Shown piece after piece: positions 25,478 through 34,314 of a stretch of DNA of 64,000 nucleotides. Source of the stretch: Bradyrhizobium rifense (GTDB taxonomy: Bacteria; Pseudomonadota; Alphaproteobacteria; Rhizobiales; Xanthobacteraceae); the NCBI RefSeq assembly GCF_008123425.1, contig NZ_VSSS01000028.1, positions 46,976 through 110,975 on the forward strand. The letters are read 5' to 3'. Positions within the stretch are counted from its first letter, which is position 1. Each line of letters opens with the position of its first letter. Under the pieces are notes generated by a model that ran no database searches, was not told where the DNA came from, and saw nothing but the letters and a program-made list of their open reading frames with translations. The translations under genes and the position numbers were made by a program.

Positions 25478-27243
25478 GCCGCCACTCCGAGATAGGCCTT
25501 GATCACTTCGGGATTGGTCTTGATCGTGGCAGGCGTGCCTTCCGCGATCTTGGTGCCGAAATCCAGCACCACGATGCGGTCGGCGAGATTCATCACGAAG
25601 CCCATGTCGTGCTCGACCAGCAGCACGCTCATGCCGCCGTCGCGCAGATCGCGCAGCAGTTTCGCGAGCTGCTGCTTCTCCATGTGGCGCAGGCCGGCGG
25701 CGGGCTCGTCGAGCAGCAGCAGCATCGGATCGACGCACAGGGCGCGGGCGATCTCGACGATGCGCTGCTGTCCCAGCGACAGCGAGCCTGCGAGGTGATG
25801 CATCTGGTCGGAGAGGCCGACCCGCTCGATCTGGCGGGCGGCCTCCGCAAGCAGCTTGGCTTCGTCGGCGCGGTCGAGCCGCAGCATCGAGGCGAGCGGC
25901 CCGGAATGGCCGCGCAGATGCGCGCCGATCGCGACATTCTCCAGCACGGTCATGTCGGGCACGAGCTTGACGTGCTGGAAGGTCCTGCTGATGCCGAGCT
26001 TGACGATCTCCTGCGGCGGCGCGCGATCCACTTTCTTGCCGAGCACCGAGATCGAGCCTGAGGTCGCCGACAGCACGCCGGTGATCAGGTTGAACGTGGT
26101 GCTCTTGCCGGCGCCGTTCGGTCCGATCAGCGCGACGATCTCGCGGGCCTGGACATCGAAGGAGACGTTGTTGACCGCGATCACGCCGCCGAATTGTTTG
26201 CGCGCCTTCTCGACCTGAAGCAGGACGCCGGATTGGCCGGCCGCGCGGGTGCGCGACTCGAGCATCAGCGAGGTGTCCGGCTTCCTGCCACCCGTGCGCT
26301 CGGGCAGGAACGACATCAGCCAGGGCCAGACGCCGCCGGGCGCAAGTTGCAGCAGCGCCACCAGCATGATGCCGAACACAATGGTTTCGACCTGGCCGGA
26401 GCCGGGCAGGAGCAGCGGCAGATAGCTTTGCAGCACCTCTTTCAGGATCACGACGATCGCAGCGCCCAGCACGCCGCCCCAGACATAGCCGGCGCCGCCG
26501 ACCACCGCGATGAAGAGATATTCGATGCCGGCCTGCGCACCGAACGGGGTCGGGTTCACCGCGCGCTGGAGATGAGCGTAGAGCCAGCCGGAGAGGCCGG
26601 CGAGCACGGCGGCGTGGATGAACACCAGCATTTTGGCGCGCGGCGTGTGCACGCCGAACGCTTCGGCCGCGACATGGCCGCGCCGCAGCGCGCGGATGGC
26701 GCGGCCGGTGCGGGAATCCAGCAGGTTCATCGTGAGCAGGGCCGAGAGGATCACGGCGACCCAGATCGCGTAATAGATCGATCCGGGTGAGAGCATCTTG
26801 AACGAGCCGATCGACAGCGGCGGGATCGCCGAGATGCCGTCATTGCGACCCAAAAATTCCAGCTTGCTGAAAAGATAAAACAGACCGAGCCCCCAGGCCA
26901 GCGTGCCGAGCGGCAGATAATGGCCGGAGAGCCGGACCGTCACCAGGCCGAGCAGCACCGCGAGCAATCCACTGACCACGAGCGACAGCGGCAAGGTCAA
27001 CCAGGGCGACAGGCCGTAAGCCGTCGTCAGCAGCGCCGTGGTGTAGGCGCCGAAGCCGACGAAGGCCGCCTGTCCGAACGAGGTCAGGCCACCGACACCG
27101 GTGAGCAGCACGAGGCCCATCGCGACGAGGGCAGCGAGGCCGATATTGTCGAGCAGCACGATCCAGAATGGCGGCATGCCCGGGACGAACGGGATCGCGG
27201 CCATCAAAACTGCGAAGATGAGGATGGGAAGCCGGCTCTGCAT
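25474..27243 (-). CDS. Fused Liv-type permease (LivM) and ATPase (LivG)
   Basis: 589 residues. The N-terminal part (about 1-320) is a LivM permease with eight or more helices and the family segment HAAVLAGLSGWLYAH. After a linker the C-terminal part (about 340-589) is a complete ATPase: Walker A GPNGAGKST, signature LSLGQQRIVEIARAL, Walker B LLLLDEPAAGLR, H-loop LLVEHDMG. One polypeptide thus replaces two usual subunits. This fusion is found in other Bradyrhizobium transporters. It overlaps livF by 4 bp and follows livH by 7 bp. Confidence 0.93.
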   Translation of the reverse strand: MQSRLPILIFAVLMAAIPFVPGMPPFWIVLLDNIGLAALVAMGLVLLTGVGGLTSFGQAAFVGFGAYTTALLTTAYGLSPWLTLPLSLVVSGLLAVLLGLVTVRLSGHYLPLGTLAWGLGLFYLFSKLEFLGRNDGISAIPPLSIGSFKMLSPGSIYYAIWVAVILSALLTMNLLDSRTGRAIRALRRGHVAAEAFGVHTPRAKMLVFIHAAVLAGLSGWLYAHLQRAVNPTPFGAQAGIEYLFIAVVGGAGYVWGGVLGAAIVVILKEVLQSYLPLLLPGSGQVETIVFGIMLVALLQLAPGGVWPWLMSFLPERTGGRKPDTSLMLESRTRAAGQSGVLLQVEKARKQFGGVIAVNNVSFDVQAREIVALIGPNGAGKSTTFNLITGVLSATSGSISVLGKKVDRAPPQEIVKLGISRTFQHVKLVPDMTVLENVAIGAHLRGHSGPLASMLRLDRADEAKLLAEAARQIERVGLSDQMHHLAGSLSLGQQRIVEIARALCVDPMLLLLDEPAAGLRHMEKQQLAKLLRDLRDGGMSVLLVEHDMGFVMNLADRIVVLDFGTKIAEGTPATIKTNPEVIKAYLGVAA

Positions 27244-27250
27244 CTTGGCG

Positions 27251-28291
27251 TCAGTCCTTCTCTTCCTCGACGGCGGGTGCTGCGAGCGACCGCAGCAGCA
27301 GCACGGGGATCAGGAGCATGAACACGATCACCTCCTTGTAGTTGGAGGCATAGAAGGACGAGAACGCCTCGACGATGCCGACGAAGAGGGCTGCGACCGC
27401 CGTGAGCGGATAGCTGACAAGGCCGCCGATGATCGCGGCGACAAAGCCCTTCAGGCCGATCAGGAAGCCCGAGTCATAGTAGAGCGTCGTGATCGGCACG
27501 ATCATGATGCCCGACAGCGCGCCGATGACGGAGGCCAGCAGGAAGGCGATCTGGCCCGACAGCGTGGTGCGGATGCCGGCGAGCCGAGCCCCTAACCGGT
27601 TGACGGCGGTGGCGCGCAGCGCCTTGCCGTAGAGCGTCAGCCCGAAGAACAGCCACAGACCGACGATGAAGGCGATGGTGATGCCGTAGACCGTGAGGCT
27701 CTGGCCGGTGAAGCGCAGCGAGCCCGCGGTGAAGGCGCCGGACAGCACCGCCGGACCGCGCTGGCCCTCGGCACCGAAGAACAGCAGGCCCAGTCCCTGG
27801 AGCGCCAGATGGACGCCGACCGAGGCGATCAGCAGCACCAGCACCGAGGTGTGCGCCAGCGGCTGGAACGCAATGCGGTAAAGAAACAGGCCGATCATCG
27901 CGACGATCAGCAGCGACAGCGCGATGCAGACCGCGACCGGCGGCTTCTGGCCGGCGAAATAGAGCGTCACGGCCAGCACGATGGCCGGCAGCACGATGTT
28001 GGTGAGGACGCTGCGGACGATCAACCGGCCATGCAGCGCCTTGCGCGCCACGAACAGGTCGAAAGCGAAGGCGACGATGCCCATGGCCAGCGCAAGCTTG
28101 GCCGTGCCCGGCATCTGGCCCGAGGCCAGCGAGGCATAGGTCAGCGCGCCATAGGTGACGAATTCGCCCTGGGGGATCAGGATGACGCGGGTGACGGCGA
28201 ACACCAGCACCAGCGCCAGGCCGAGCAGCGCGTAGATCGCGCCATTGGTAATGCCGTCCTGCAGCAGGAACAGCATGATGGTGGTGTTCAA
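27251..28291 (-). CDS. Branched-chain amino acid-type ABC permease (LivH-like)
   Basis: 346 residues, about nine hydrophobic segments. It starts with the LivH pattern (FLLQDGITNGAIYALLGLAL, LIPQGEFVTYGAL) and ends with FVAAIIGGLVSYPLTAVAAL. It is the first gene of the three-gene importer operon and longer than the usual 290 residues because of an insertion around 100-150. It is divergent from a MarR regulator with an inverted repeat in the shared promoter, which probably controls it. Confidence 0.92.
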   Translation of the reverse strand: MNTTIMLFLLQDGITNGAIYALLGLALVLVFAVTRVILIPQGEFVTYGALTYASLASGQMPGTAKLALAMGIVAFAFDLFVARKALHGRLIVRSVLTNIVLPAIVLAVTLYFAGQKPPVAVCIALSLLIVAMIGLFLYRIAFQPLAHTSVLVLLIASVGVHLALQGLGLLFFGAEGQRGPAVLSGAFTAGSLRFTGQSLTVYGITIAFIVGLWLFFGLTLYGKALRATAVNRLGARLAGIRTTLSGQIAFLLASVIGALSGIMIVPITTLYYDSGFLIGLKGFVAAIIGGLVSYPLTAVAALFVGIVEAFSSFYASNYKEVIVFMLLIPVLLLRSLAAPAVEEEKD

Positions 28292-28376
28292 GACCGGACG
28301 CTCCCCCTCAACGATCCGGACCGGTCTCCGCGGTTGCGGTGGATGGTCCGTTCACAGCCATTGAAATACGCTGACG

Positions 28377-28410
28377 ATATTTGATATGGTCCATAACAAT
28401 TATCAAATAT
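28377..28410. promoter_or_regulatory. Candidate MarR operator: 10-bp perfect inverted repeat
   Basis: Arms ATATTTGATA (28377-28386) and TATCAAATAT (28401-28410) are perfect complements with a 14-base spacer. An inner perfect dyad TATGG-T-CCATA lies at 28385-28395. The element sits between the divergent livH and MarR genes, 58 bp from the MarR start and 85 bp from the livH start. Confidence 0.55.
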
Positions 28411-28468
28411 AATCTCAAGGGCAGCAAACGACCCGACCCGAATTTAGCGGGATTGCGAGCATGAGGCG

Positions 28469-28990
28469 ATGACCGTTTCTAAAACCGCTGAAAAGTCCTC
28501 CGAAAAGCCGTCCGACGCGACCAAGGGCCGCAAGGATGCCACCGAGGGCCTGCCCGAGGCCCTCCAGCTCGGCGAGCTCTCCGAACAGCTCGGCTATGTG
28601 CTGAAGCGGGCACAGCTCAAGGTGTTCGAGAACTTCTTGCGCTGCATGGCCTCGCTCCAGCTGACGCCGGCGCAGTTCTCGGTGTTGCTGCTGGTGGAGA
28701 AGAACCCGGGCCGGAACCAGACCGAGATCGCCTCCACCCTCGGCATCCTCCGGCCGAATTTCGTCGCCCTGCTCGACAATCTCGAGAGCCGCGACCTCTG
28801 CGCCCGGATCCGCTCCACCAACGACCGCCGCTCGCACATCCTGGTTTTGACCGACAAGGGCAAGGCGGTACTGACGCGCGCCAAGAAGCTCGTCGCCACC
28901 AAGCACGAGTCACGGTTGAACGAGCTGCTGGGGCAGGCCAACCGCGAAGCCCTGCTCGAGATGCTGTCGAAGATCGCGAACGAGTTTTGA
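28469..28990 (+). CDS. MarR-family regulator of the divergent transporter
   Basis: 173 residues. A lysine-rich N-terminal tail (1-30) precedes the winged-helix domain (about 50-130), with LTPAQFSVLLLVEKNPGRNQ, a recognition helix near LGILRPNFVALLDNLE and the wing NDRRSHILVLT. It is divergent from the livH-livMG-livF operon and an inverted repeat lies between. MarR proteins in this position commonly sense aromatic acids or their CoA esters (family knowledge); the ligand here is inferred only to match the transported compound. Confidence 0.9.
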   Translation: MTVSKTAEKSSEKPSDATKGRKDATEGLPEALQLGELSEQLGYVLKRAQLKVFENFLRCMASLQLTPAQFSVLLLVEKNPGRNQTEIASTLGILRPNFVALLDNLESRDLCARIRSTNDRRSHILVLTDKGKAVLTRAKKLVATKHESRLNELLGQANREALLEMLSKIANEF

Positions 28991-29011
28991 GGGGAGCGCT
29001 CCCGTAGGAGA

Positions 29012-31108
29012 TCAGGCGGCGGCGAACCGGTCGCGCAGCGCGGGTGCCTCGAGGGAGAGGAAGCGGCGCTCGATTTCGGCCGCGGGCAAAGGACGGCTGA
29101 ACAGATAGCCCTGCATTTCCGTGCACCCCTCCGCCGCGATCCGCTCGAGTTGCTCGCGCGTTTCGACGCCCTCGGCTGTCGCCGTCATTCCCATCCCGTT
29201 CGCGAGTGCAGCAATCGCCCGCACGATGTTGAGCGACCCGGCATCGGTCGCGACGTCGCGCACGAAGGAACGGTCGATCTTGATCTTGTCGAACGGGAAG
29301 CATTGCAGATAGGTCAGCGACGAATAGCCGGTGCCGAAATCGTCCAAGGCGATCCGGACGCCGAGCTCACGCAGCCGGTGCAGGATGGCGAGCGTCCCCT
29401 CCTTGTCCTGCAAGAGGACGCTCTCCGTAATCTCGATTTCGAGCCGGCTTGCTTCCAGCCCCGCGGATGCGAGGGCGCCGACAATGACCTCGGCGAGGCC
29501 GGCGTAGCGGAACTGTGCAGCAGAGATGTTGACGGCGACATGGAGGTGTTTCGGCCATTGGCTCGCGGTCCTGCACGCCTGTCGAATGACCCATTCGCCG
29601 ATCGGTACGATGAGGCCGATTTCCTCCGCGAGCGGAATGAAGCTGCCCGGCGCGATCAGCCCGTGCTTCGGATGCTGCCAGCGGATCAGGGCCTCGAAGC
29701 CGCTGATCTCGCCGCTCTCTGTCTTGACCAGCGGCTGGTAGTGAAGCTCGAATTCGCCACCAGCGAGTGCCCTGCGCAGGTCGAGCTCCAATGCGCGGCG
29801 GCTTTGCACCTCTTCGTCCATCGCAGGTTCGAACAAGCGGTACGTGCCCCTGCCGTCGCTCTTGGCCCGGTAGAGCGCAAGGTCCGCATTGCGCAGCAAT
29901 TGCTCCGGTGTTGTGCCGTCGGCCGGTGCAATGGCGATGCCAACGCTTGCCCCTGCGATCGTCTGCTGTTCGTCGATTTCGAACGGCGCGTCCATCTGCT
30001 CGATGATGCGCTGCGCAAGCGCGCCCGCTTCGCTCCGGTCGCCGATCGGGATTTGCAGGACGACGAATTCGTCACCGCCCATGCGGGCGATCGTGTCGCT
30101 CGGACGGACGAGGCGACGCAGGCGCTCGCTGACGCCTTTCAGAAGGGCATCGCCGGCGTGATGTCCCAACGTGTCGTTGACCGATTTGAACTTGTCGAGA
30201 TCGATATGATGCACGGCGAACGTCTGGTTTGACGCGAACGCCTGCGCGAGCCGCTGGTTGAGCAAGGTGCGATTGGCAAGGTCGGTCAGCGCATCGTGAT
30301 GCGCCATATGCGCGATCTTCAGCTCGGCCCGGCGTTGTTCGGTGATGTCTTCGTGGGTCGCCACCCAGCCAAGATCCGGCATCGGCCGATGGCGGACCTT
30401 GAAGGTGCGTCCGTTGCGCATCTCCATGATGCTGTCGACGGGCTCGGCCGAGACGACGACGCCGGTTCGCCACTTCATGAATTCGTCCCGCGTCATCGCG
30501 GGCACGCTGCCGGCTTCGAAGCGCATGTCGACGATTTCCGACAGCGGCATGCCGGGACGGACGCGCTCGGGCGGCAGCCCGTACATGTCGATGAAGTCCC
30601 TGTTGCACACGATCAGCCGGTGATCGGCATCGAAGAAGCACAGCCCGTGCGACATGTTGTTGATCGCGATGTCGAACTGCATGTTGCGCTGCTGCAAGCG
30701 CGCGCTGAGCTCCTCGCGTTCGGTGATGTCCTCATGGGTGGCCATGCCGCCGCCATTCGGCAGCGGGTGGGCGGTATAGGCGATGATCCGCCCGTCCGCG
30801 AATTCCTGGACGGTTCGTTCGCTAACGAACGTGCCTTCCGTCCGGGCGCGGATATAGGCATCGGCCTCGCCGCGGATCTTCAGGCCCAGTGCGAGACGAT
30901 GCTGGATCAGATCACTGACCGGCGTGCCCGGCCGCACCTGCTCCGGCGAAAGGCGGTACAAGTCCATGTAGCGCTGGTTGCAGTAGACGACCTCGCGCCT
31001 CTGGTTGAAAAGGATGATGCCAAGCCAAAGGTTATTGACGGCCTGCTCGAGCAGCCCGCCAAGGACGAGCTGGTCGATCTCGCCGACCTGCCTGTCACGA
31101 TCGTCCAT
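29012..31108 (-). CDS. PAS-PAS-GGDEF-EAL cyclic-di-GMP signalling protein
   Basis: 698 residues, no membrane helix. Two PAS-like repeats (about 15-125 and 135-255) each follow the pattern NNMSHGLCFFDADHRLIVCN and PERVRPGMPLSEI. The GGDEF domain (about 270-430) keeps the intact active site RMGGDEFVVL. The EAL domain (about 440-690) keeps GFEALIRWQHP, EITES, ALDDFGTGYSSL, KIDRSFV and AEGVET, so both synthesis and hydrolysis of c-di-GMP are possible. Which activity dominates, and the PAS signal, are unknown. It is a single-gene unit between the MarR and glycerate kinase genes. Confidence 0.94.
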   Translation of the reverse strand: MDDRDRQVGEIDQLVLGGLLEQAVNNLWLGIILFNQRREVVYCNQRYMDLYRLSPEQVRPGTPVSDLIQHRLALGLKIRGEADAYIRARTEGTFVSERTVQEFADGRIIAYTAHPLPNGGGMATHEDITEREELSARLQQRNMQFDIAINNMSHGLCFFDADHRLIVCNRDFIDMYGLPPERVRPGMPLSEIVDMRFEAGSVPAMTRDEFMKWRTGVVVSAEPVDSIMEMRNGRTFKVRHRPMPDLGWVATHEDITEQRRAELKIAHMAHHDALTDLANRTLLNQRLAQAFASNQTFAVHHIDLDKFKSVNDTLGHHAGDALLKGVSERLRRLVRPSDTIARMGGDEFVVLQIPIGDRSEAGALAQRIIEQMDAPFEIDEQQTIAGASVGIAIAPADGTTPEQLLRNADLALYRAKSDGRGTYRLFEPAMDEEVQSRRALELDLRRALAGGEFELHYQPLVKTESGEISGFEALIRWQHPKHGLIAPGSFIPLAEEIGLIVPIGEWVIRQACRTASQWPKHLHVAVNISAAQFRYAGLAEVIVGALASAGLEASRLEIEITESVLLQDKEGTLAILHRLRELGVRIALDDFGTGYSSLTYLQCFPFDKIKIDRSFVRDVATDAGSLNIVRAIAALANGMGMTATAEGVETREQLERIAAEGCTEMQGYLFSRPLPAAEIERRFLSLEAPALRDRFAAA

Positions 31109-31357
31109 GAGTCCTTGCCCTCCCTCAAGCGCGGCAGCATTAGAGCAGAATCCGGTGAATCGTCGCCATGATCTGCCTCATGCGCAGGCAGCTTCCCGAA
31201 ATTGCAACGAATTTCACGTTAAGAAAGCTGGCGCTATGCGGGCCGGACCCCGCTTCCGTACACTTTGCGTTAAGCATACGGGGGCGAGGGCCTCGGGTTC
31301 GACAGGCGGGGCGCGTTTCGCACTCTAGTCCCGACGCACTGCGGGGTGGTGGCGGGC

Positions 31358-32641
31358 TCAGTCGACCAGGATCACCCTGATGTCGTTCACATTGGTCAGC
31401 GTCGGTCCCGGCTGCAGCAGATCGCCCGTCGCCTCGAAGAACGTGGTCGCGTCGTTGTTGTCCAGATACGCCTGCGGCTGAAGCCCCTGCGCTTTCATCT
31501 TGGCAAAGGTCGCCGCGTCGATCAGCGCGCCGGCGGGATCGGTGGGGTGGCCGGCGCCGCCGTCGGCGCCGTCGGTGTCGCCGGCGAGTGCCGAGATGTC
31601 CGGCGTGTCCTTCAACAACGAGGCCAGCGCCAGCGCGTATTCCTGGTTGGGGCCGCCACGGCCATTGCCGCGCACGGTCACCGTGAGCTCGCCGCCGGAG
31701 AGGATCGCGACGCGCTTGCCTTGCGCGCGGGCCTGCAGCGCCAGCCTGGCGTGATCGGCCGCGACCTCGCGGGCCTCGCCTTCGAGATCGGCGCCGAGAT
31801 CGATGGTCTCGTAGCCGGCGTCCTTTGCGAGCTTCACCGCGGCGTCGAGCGACTGCTTCGGGCGCGCGATCAATTCGAAATGCGCACGCGCAAAGGCAGC
31901 GTCGCCCGACTTGGCGCTTTCGTTGGCGGGATCGTCGAGCGCGTGGCGCACGGCATCGTCGATGGCGAGCTTGTATTTCGCGACGATCGCGCGCGCATCC
32001 GAAAGCGTAGTCGGATCGGGTACGGTCGGGCCCGACGCGATCGCGGACGGATCGTCGTGCGGCACGTCGGAGATCGCGAGCGTCACGATCTCGGCGGCGT
32101 TCTGGCCGGCGCGCGCCAGTCGTCCGCCCTTGATGCGCGAGAGATGTTTTCGCACGACGTTCATCTCGCCGATCGGCGCGCCCGAGCGCAGCAGCGCTTT
32201 GTTGACCGCCTGCTTCTGTGCGAAGCTGATGCCGTCGACGGGCGCGATCCAGTTCGCCGAGCCGCCGCCGGTGAGCAGCACCAGCAGCAGATCGTCAGGC
32301 TCGGCCGCGCCCGCGAGCGCGAGCGTGTCGGCGGCGCCCTTGAGGCCAGCCTCGTCCGGCACGGGATGGCCGGCCTCGACGACGCGGATGCGGCGCGTCG
32401 GCACGCCATAGCCATGGCGCGTGGTGGCGATGCCGACAAGCTGCTCCGGCGCGAGCTTGAGCGTGTCGAGATAATGCCGCTCCGCAGCCGCGGCCATCGC
32501 GGCGGCGCCCTTGCCGGCGGCGAGGCAGATCACGCGCCCCTTGGGTACGGGCCGCAGATGCGGCGCCAGGATCGTGTTCGGATGGGCGGCGGCAACGGCG
32601 GCGTCGTAGAGCGCGCGGAGCAGGGGGCGTCGGTCGGTCAT
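31358..32641 (-). CDS. Glycerate 2-kinase (GckA/TtuD, DUF4147-MOFRL family)
   Basis: 427 residues from the ATG at 32641; an ATG 6 codons earlier is possible. The N-terminal DUF4147 domain shows ICLAAGKGAAAMAAAAE and LTGGGSANWIAPVDG. The C-terminal MOFRL domain shows SGGELTVTVRGNGRGGPNQEY and AGDTDGADGGAGHPTDPAG. The enzyme phosphorylates D-glycerate to 2-phosphoglycerate in glyoxylate/tartronate-type carbon use; older annotations call it hydroxypyruvate reductase. It stands between the c-di-GMP gene and the binding-protein cluster on the same strand but with its own leader. Confidence 0.9.
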   Translation of the reverse strand: MTDRRPLLRALYDAAVAAAHPNTILAPHLRPVPKGRVICLAAGKGAAAMAAAAERHYLDTLKLAPEQLVGIATTRHGYGVPTRRIRVVEAGHPVPDEAGLKGAADTLALAGAAEPDDLLLVLLTGGGSANWIAPVDGISFAQKQAVNKALLRSGAPIGEMNVVRKHLSRIKGGRLARAGQNAAEIVTLAISDVPHDDPSAIASGPTVPDPTTLSDARAIVAKYKLAIDDAVRHALDDPANESAKSGDAAFARAHFELIARPKQSLDAAVKLAKDAGYETIDLGADLEGEAREVAADHARLALQARAQGKRVAILSGGELTVTVRGNGRGGPNQEYALALASLLKDTPDISALAGDTDGADGGAGHPTDPAGALIDAATFAKMKAQGLQPQAYLDNNDATTFFEATGDLLQPGPTLTNVNDIRVILVD

Positions 32642-32793
32642 GACGATGGCCTTCGGCAAACTCGTGAGCAGACTAAAGCTGTGGCGAGAACGTCGCCATG
32701 CCCCTGCCTACCGCATCAGGCACGAAAGGGTAAGCAGGCTTTACCATCATTCGATTGTGCAATCGCGTGATCATAATCGGGGCGCAAGCAAAA

Positions 32794-32818
32794 CCCCCTG
32801 CGATCATCTCGCAGGGGG
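32794..32818 (-). terminator. Intrinsic terminator after binding protein 1
   Basis: A 10-bp perfect GC-rich stem (32794-32803 with 32809-32818) with a 5-base loop. Read on the minus strand it is followed by TTTTGC, 26 bp past the stop of the binding-protein gene. Confidence 0.85.
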
Positions 32819-32844
32819 CTTGTTATCGTCGGAGGTCGAGGCGG

Positions 32845-34074
32845 CTAGCCGCCGACGTCGGCGCTGATCACGTCGCCGAACAACTCAAACTTCTCGCCCT
32901 TGAACTTCTCAAGCTGAAGTTGGCTGATCGGCGCGAAATCGGTCGGCGAGGTGTTGATCTTCACGCCCGGCAGCAGCGCCTCGGTGCGGAAGTCCTTCAG
33001 GTTCGCCGCCTGCTTCATGATGTTCTCGCGCGTGAGATCATCACCGCACTGCTTCAGGACCTGGACCAGCGTCTGCGCCACGGCATAGCCGACGATGGTG
33101 CCCTTATCGAGCTTGTCGCCGTCGGGGAAGTATTTGCCCATGAACGCCAGGAATTCTTTCATGCCGGCATCATTGGCCCATGCGGGATCCGACACGTCCT
33201 TCAGATAATCCGCAGAGATGACATCCTGACCGTTTTCGAAGCCGGCCGGCTTCATCACGCTGCCGACGGAGGCCGAGACGTTGTTGAGGAAGTGCAGCGG
33301 CTTCCAGCCGACCTCCGCCACTTTCTTGATCGCCTGGGCTGCGAATTTCGGCGTCGTGATGTTCATGAAAACGTCGGCGCCGGTCGATTTCAGCTTCACG
33401 ATATGGTTGTCGATGGTCGGTTCGGAGGTCTCGTAGCTCTCTTCCGCAACGATCATCGAGGACGCCTTGGCGCCGAGACCGTCCTTCAGGCCCTTGACGT
33501 AGTCCTTGCCGTAGTCGTCGTTTTGATAGAGCACGGCGATCTTGGCGTCAGGCTTGTTCTTCAGCAGCCACTTCGCATAGATCTGTGTCTCGCTCTGGTA
33601 GTTGGGCTGCCAGCCCATGGTCCAAGGGAAGTTCTGCGGATCGTTCCACTTGGTGGCGCCGGTCGCGACGAACAGCTGCGGCACCTTCTTCGAGTTCATG
33701 TATTTGTGGATTGCCGAGTTCGGCGGCGTGCCGAGCGAATTGAAGATGAACAGCACTTCGTCGCTCTCGACCAGCTTGCGCGCCTGCTCGACCGTCTTCG
33801 GCGGCGAGTAGGCGTCGTCATAGCTGATGTAGTTGATCTTGCGGCCGTTGATGCCGCCTTCCTCGTTGATCTTCTTGAAATAGGCGGCTTCGGTCCGCCC
33901 GATGATGCCGTAGGCGGAGGCCGGACCGCTGTAGGGCATGATGTTGCCGATCTTGATCTCGGTGTCGGTCGCGCCGGTATCGTATTTCTTCTGGGCCGAT
34001 GCGGTGGAGGTCGCGGCTGCAATGAGCGCGAACGCCAGTGACGCGGCCGCAAGCTTGCCGGTGACAGCGGGCAT
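32845..34074 (-). CDS. Liv-type periplasmic substrate-binding protein 1
   Basis: 409 residues with a signal peptide (about 1-27, ending TSTASA before QKKYDTG). It is a type I periplasmic-binding fold, as shown by EIKIGNIMPYSGPASAYG, IAVLYQNDDYGKDYVKGLKDG and the two-lobe pattern. The ATG at 34074 has AGGGAGA before it; the frame upstream is not protein-like. It is highly similar to the next two genes. Together with the permeases and ATPases further upstream it should feed the acyl/dicarboxylate pathway encoded divergently (inference). Its own terminator follows. Confidence 0.92.
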   Translation of the reverse strand: MPAVTGKLAAASLAFALIAAATSTASAQKKYDTGATDTEIKIGNIMPYSGPASAYGIIGRTEAAYFKKINEEGGINGRKINYISYDDAYSPPKTVEQARKLVESDEVLFIFNSLGTPPNSAIHKYMNSKKVPQLFVATGATKWNDPQNFPWTMGWQPNYQSETQIYAKWLLKNKPDAKIAVLYQNDDYGKDYVKGLKDGLGAKASSMIVAEESYETSEPTIDNHIVKLKSTGADVFMNITTPKFAAQAIKKVAEVGWKPLHFLNNVSASVGSVMKPAGFENGQDVISADYLKDVSDPAWANDAGMKEFLAFMGKYFPDGDKLDKGTIVGYAVAQTLVQVLKQCGDDLTRENIMKQAANLKDFRTEALLPGVKINTSPTDFAPISQLQLEKFKGEKFELFGDVISADVGG

Positions 34075-34182
34075 TCCAATCTCCCTATTTTCTTGGTGTG
34101 TGTGCGCTCCTTTTCTTGGCTTGATTGTTTTTGGGTGACGCGGCTGCAATTCAATACGATTTGGCTGATGGCTTCAACAGAA

Positions 34183-34209
34183 AGCCCCTGCGATGGCGTC
34201 GCAGGGGCT
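34183..34209 (-). terminator. Intrinsic terminator after binding protein 2
   Basis: An 11-bp perfect stem (34183-34193 with 34199-34209) with a 5-base loop, followed on the minus strand by TTTCTG. It lies 106 bp past the end of binding protein 2 and before the leader of binding protein 1. Its core matches the terminator at 32794. Confidence 0.75.
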
Positions 34210-34314
34210 GCTCCTTTAGTAGTCAGGGCCGCCGCAATTCGTCATGTGCGGCTGCGAGACGGCGGCACTGCCTGGAATTGCTTTTTTGTTCTCGGCTATT
34301 TTAAGTTGACAATC

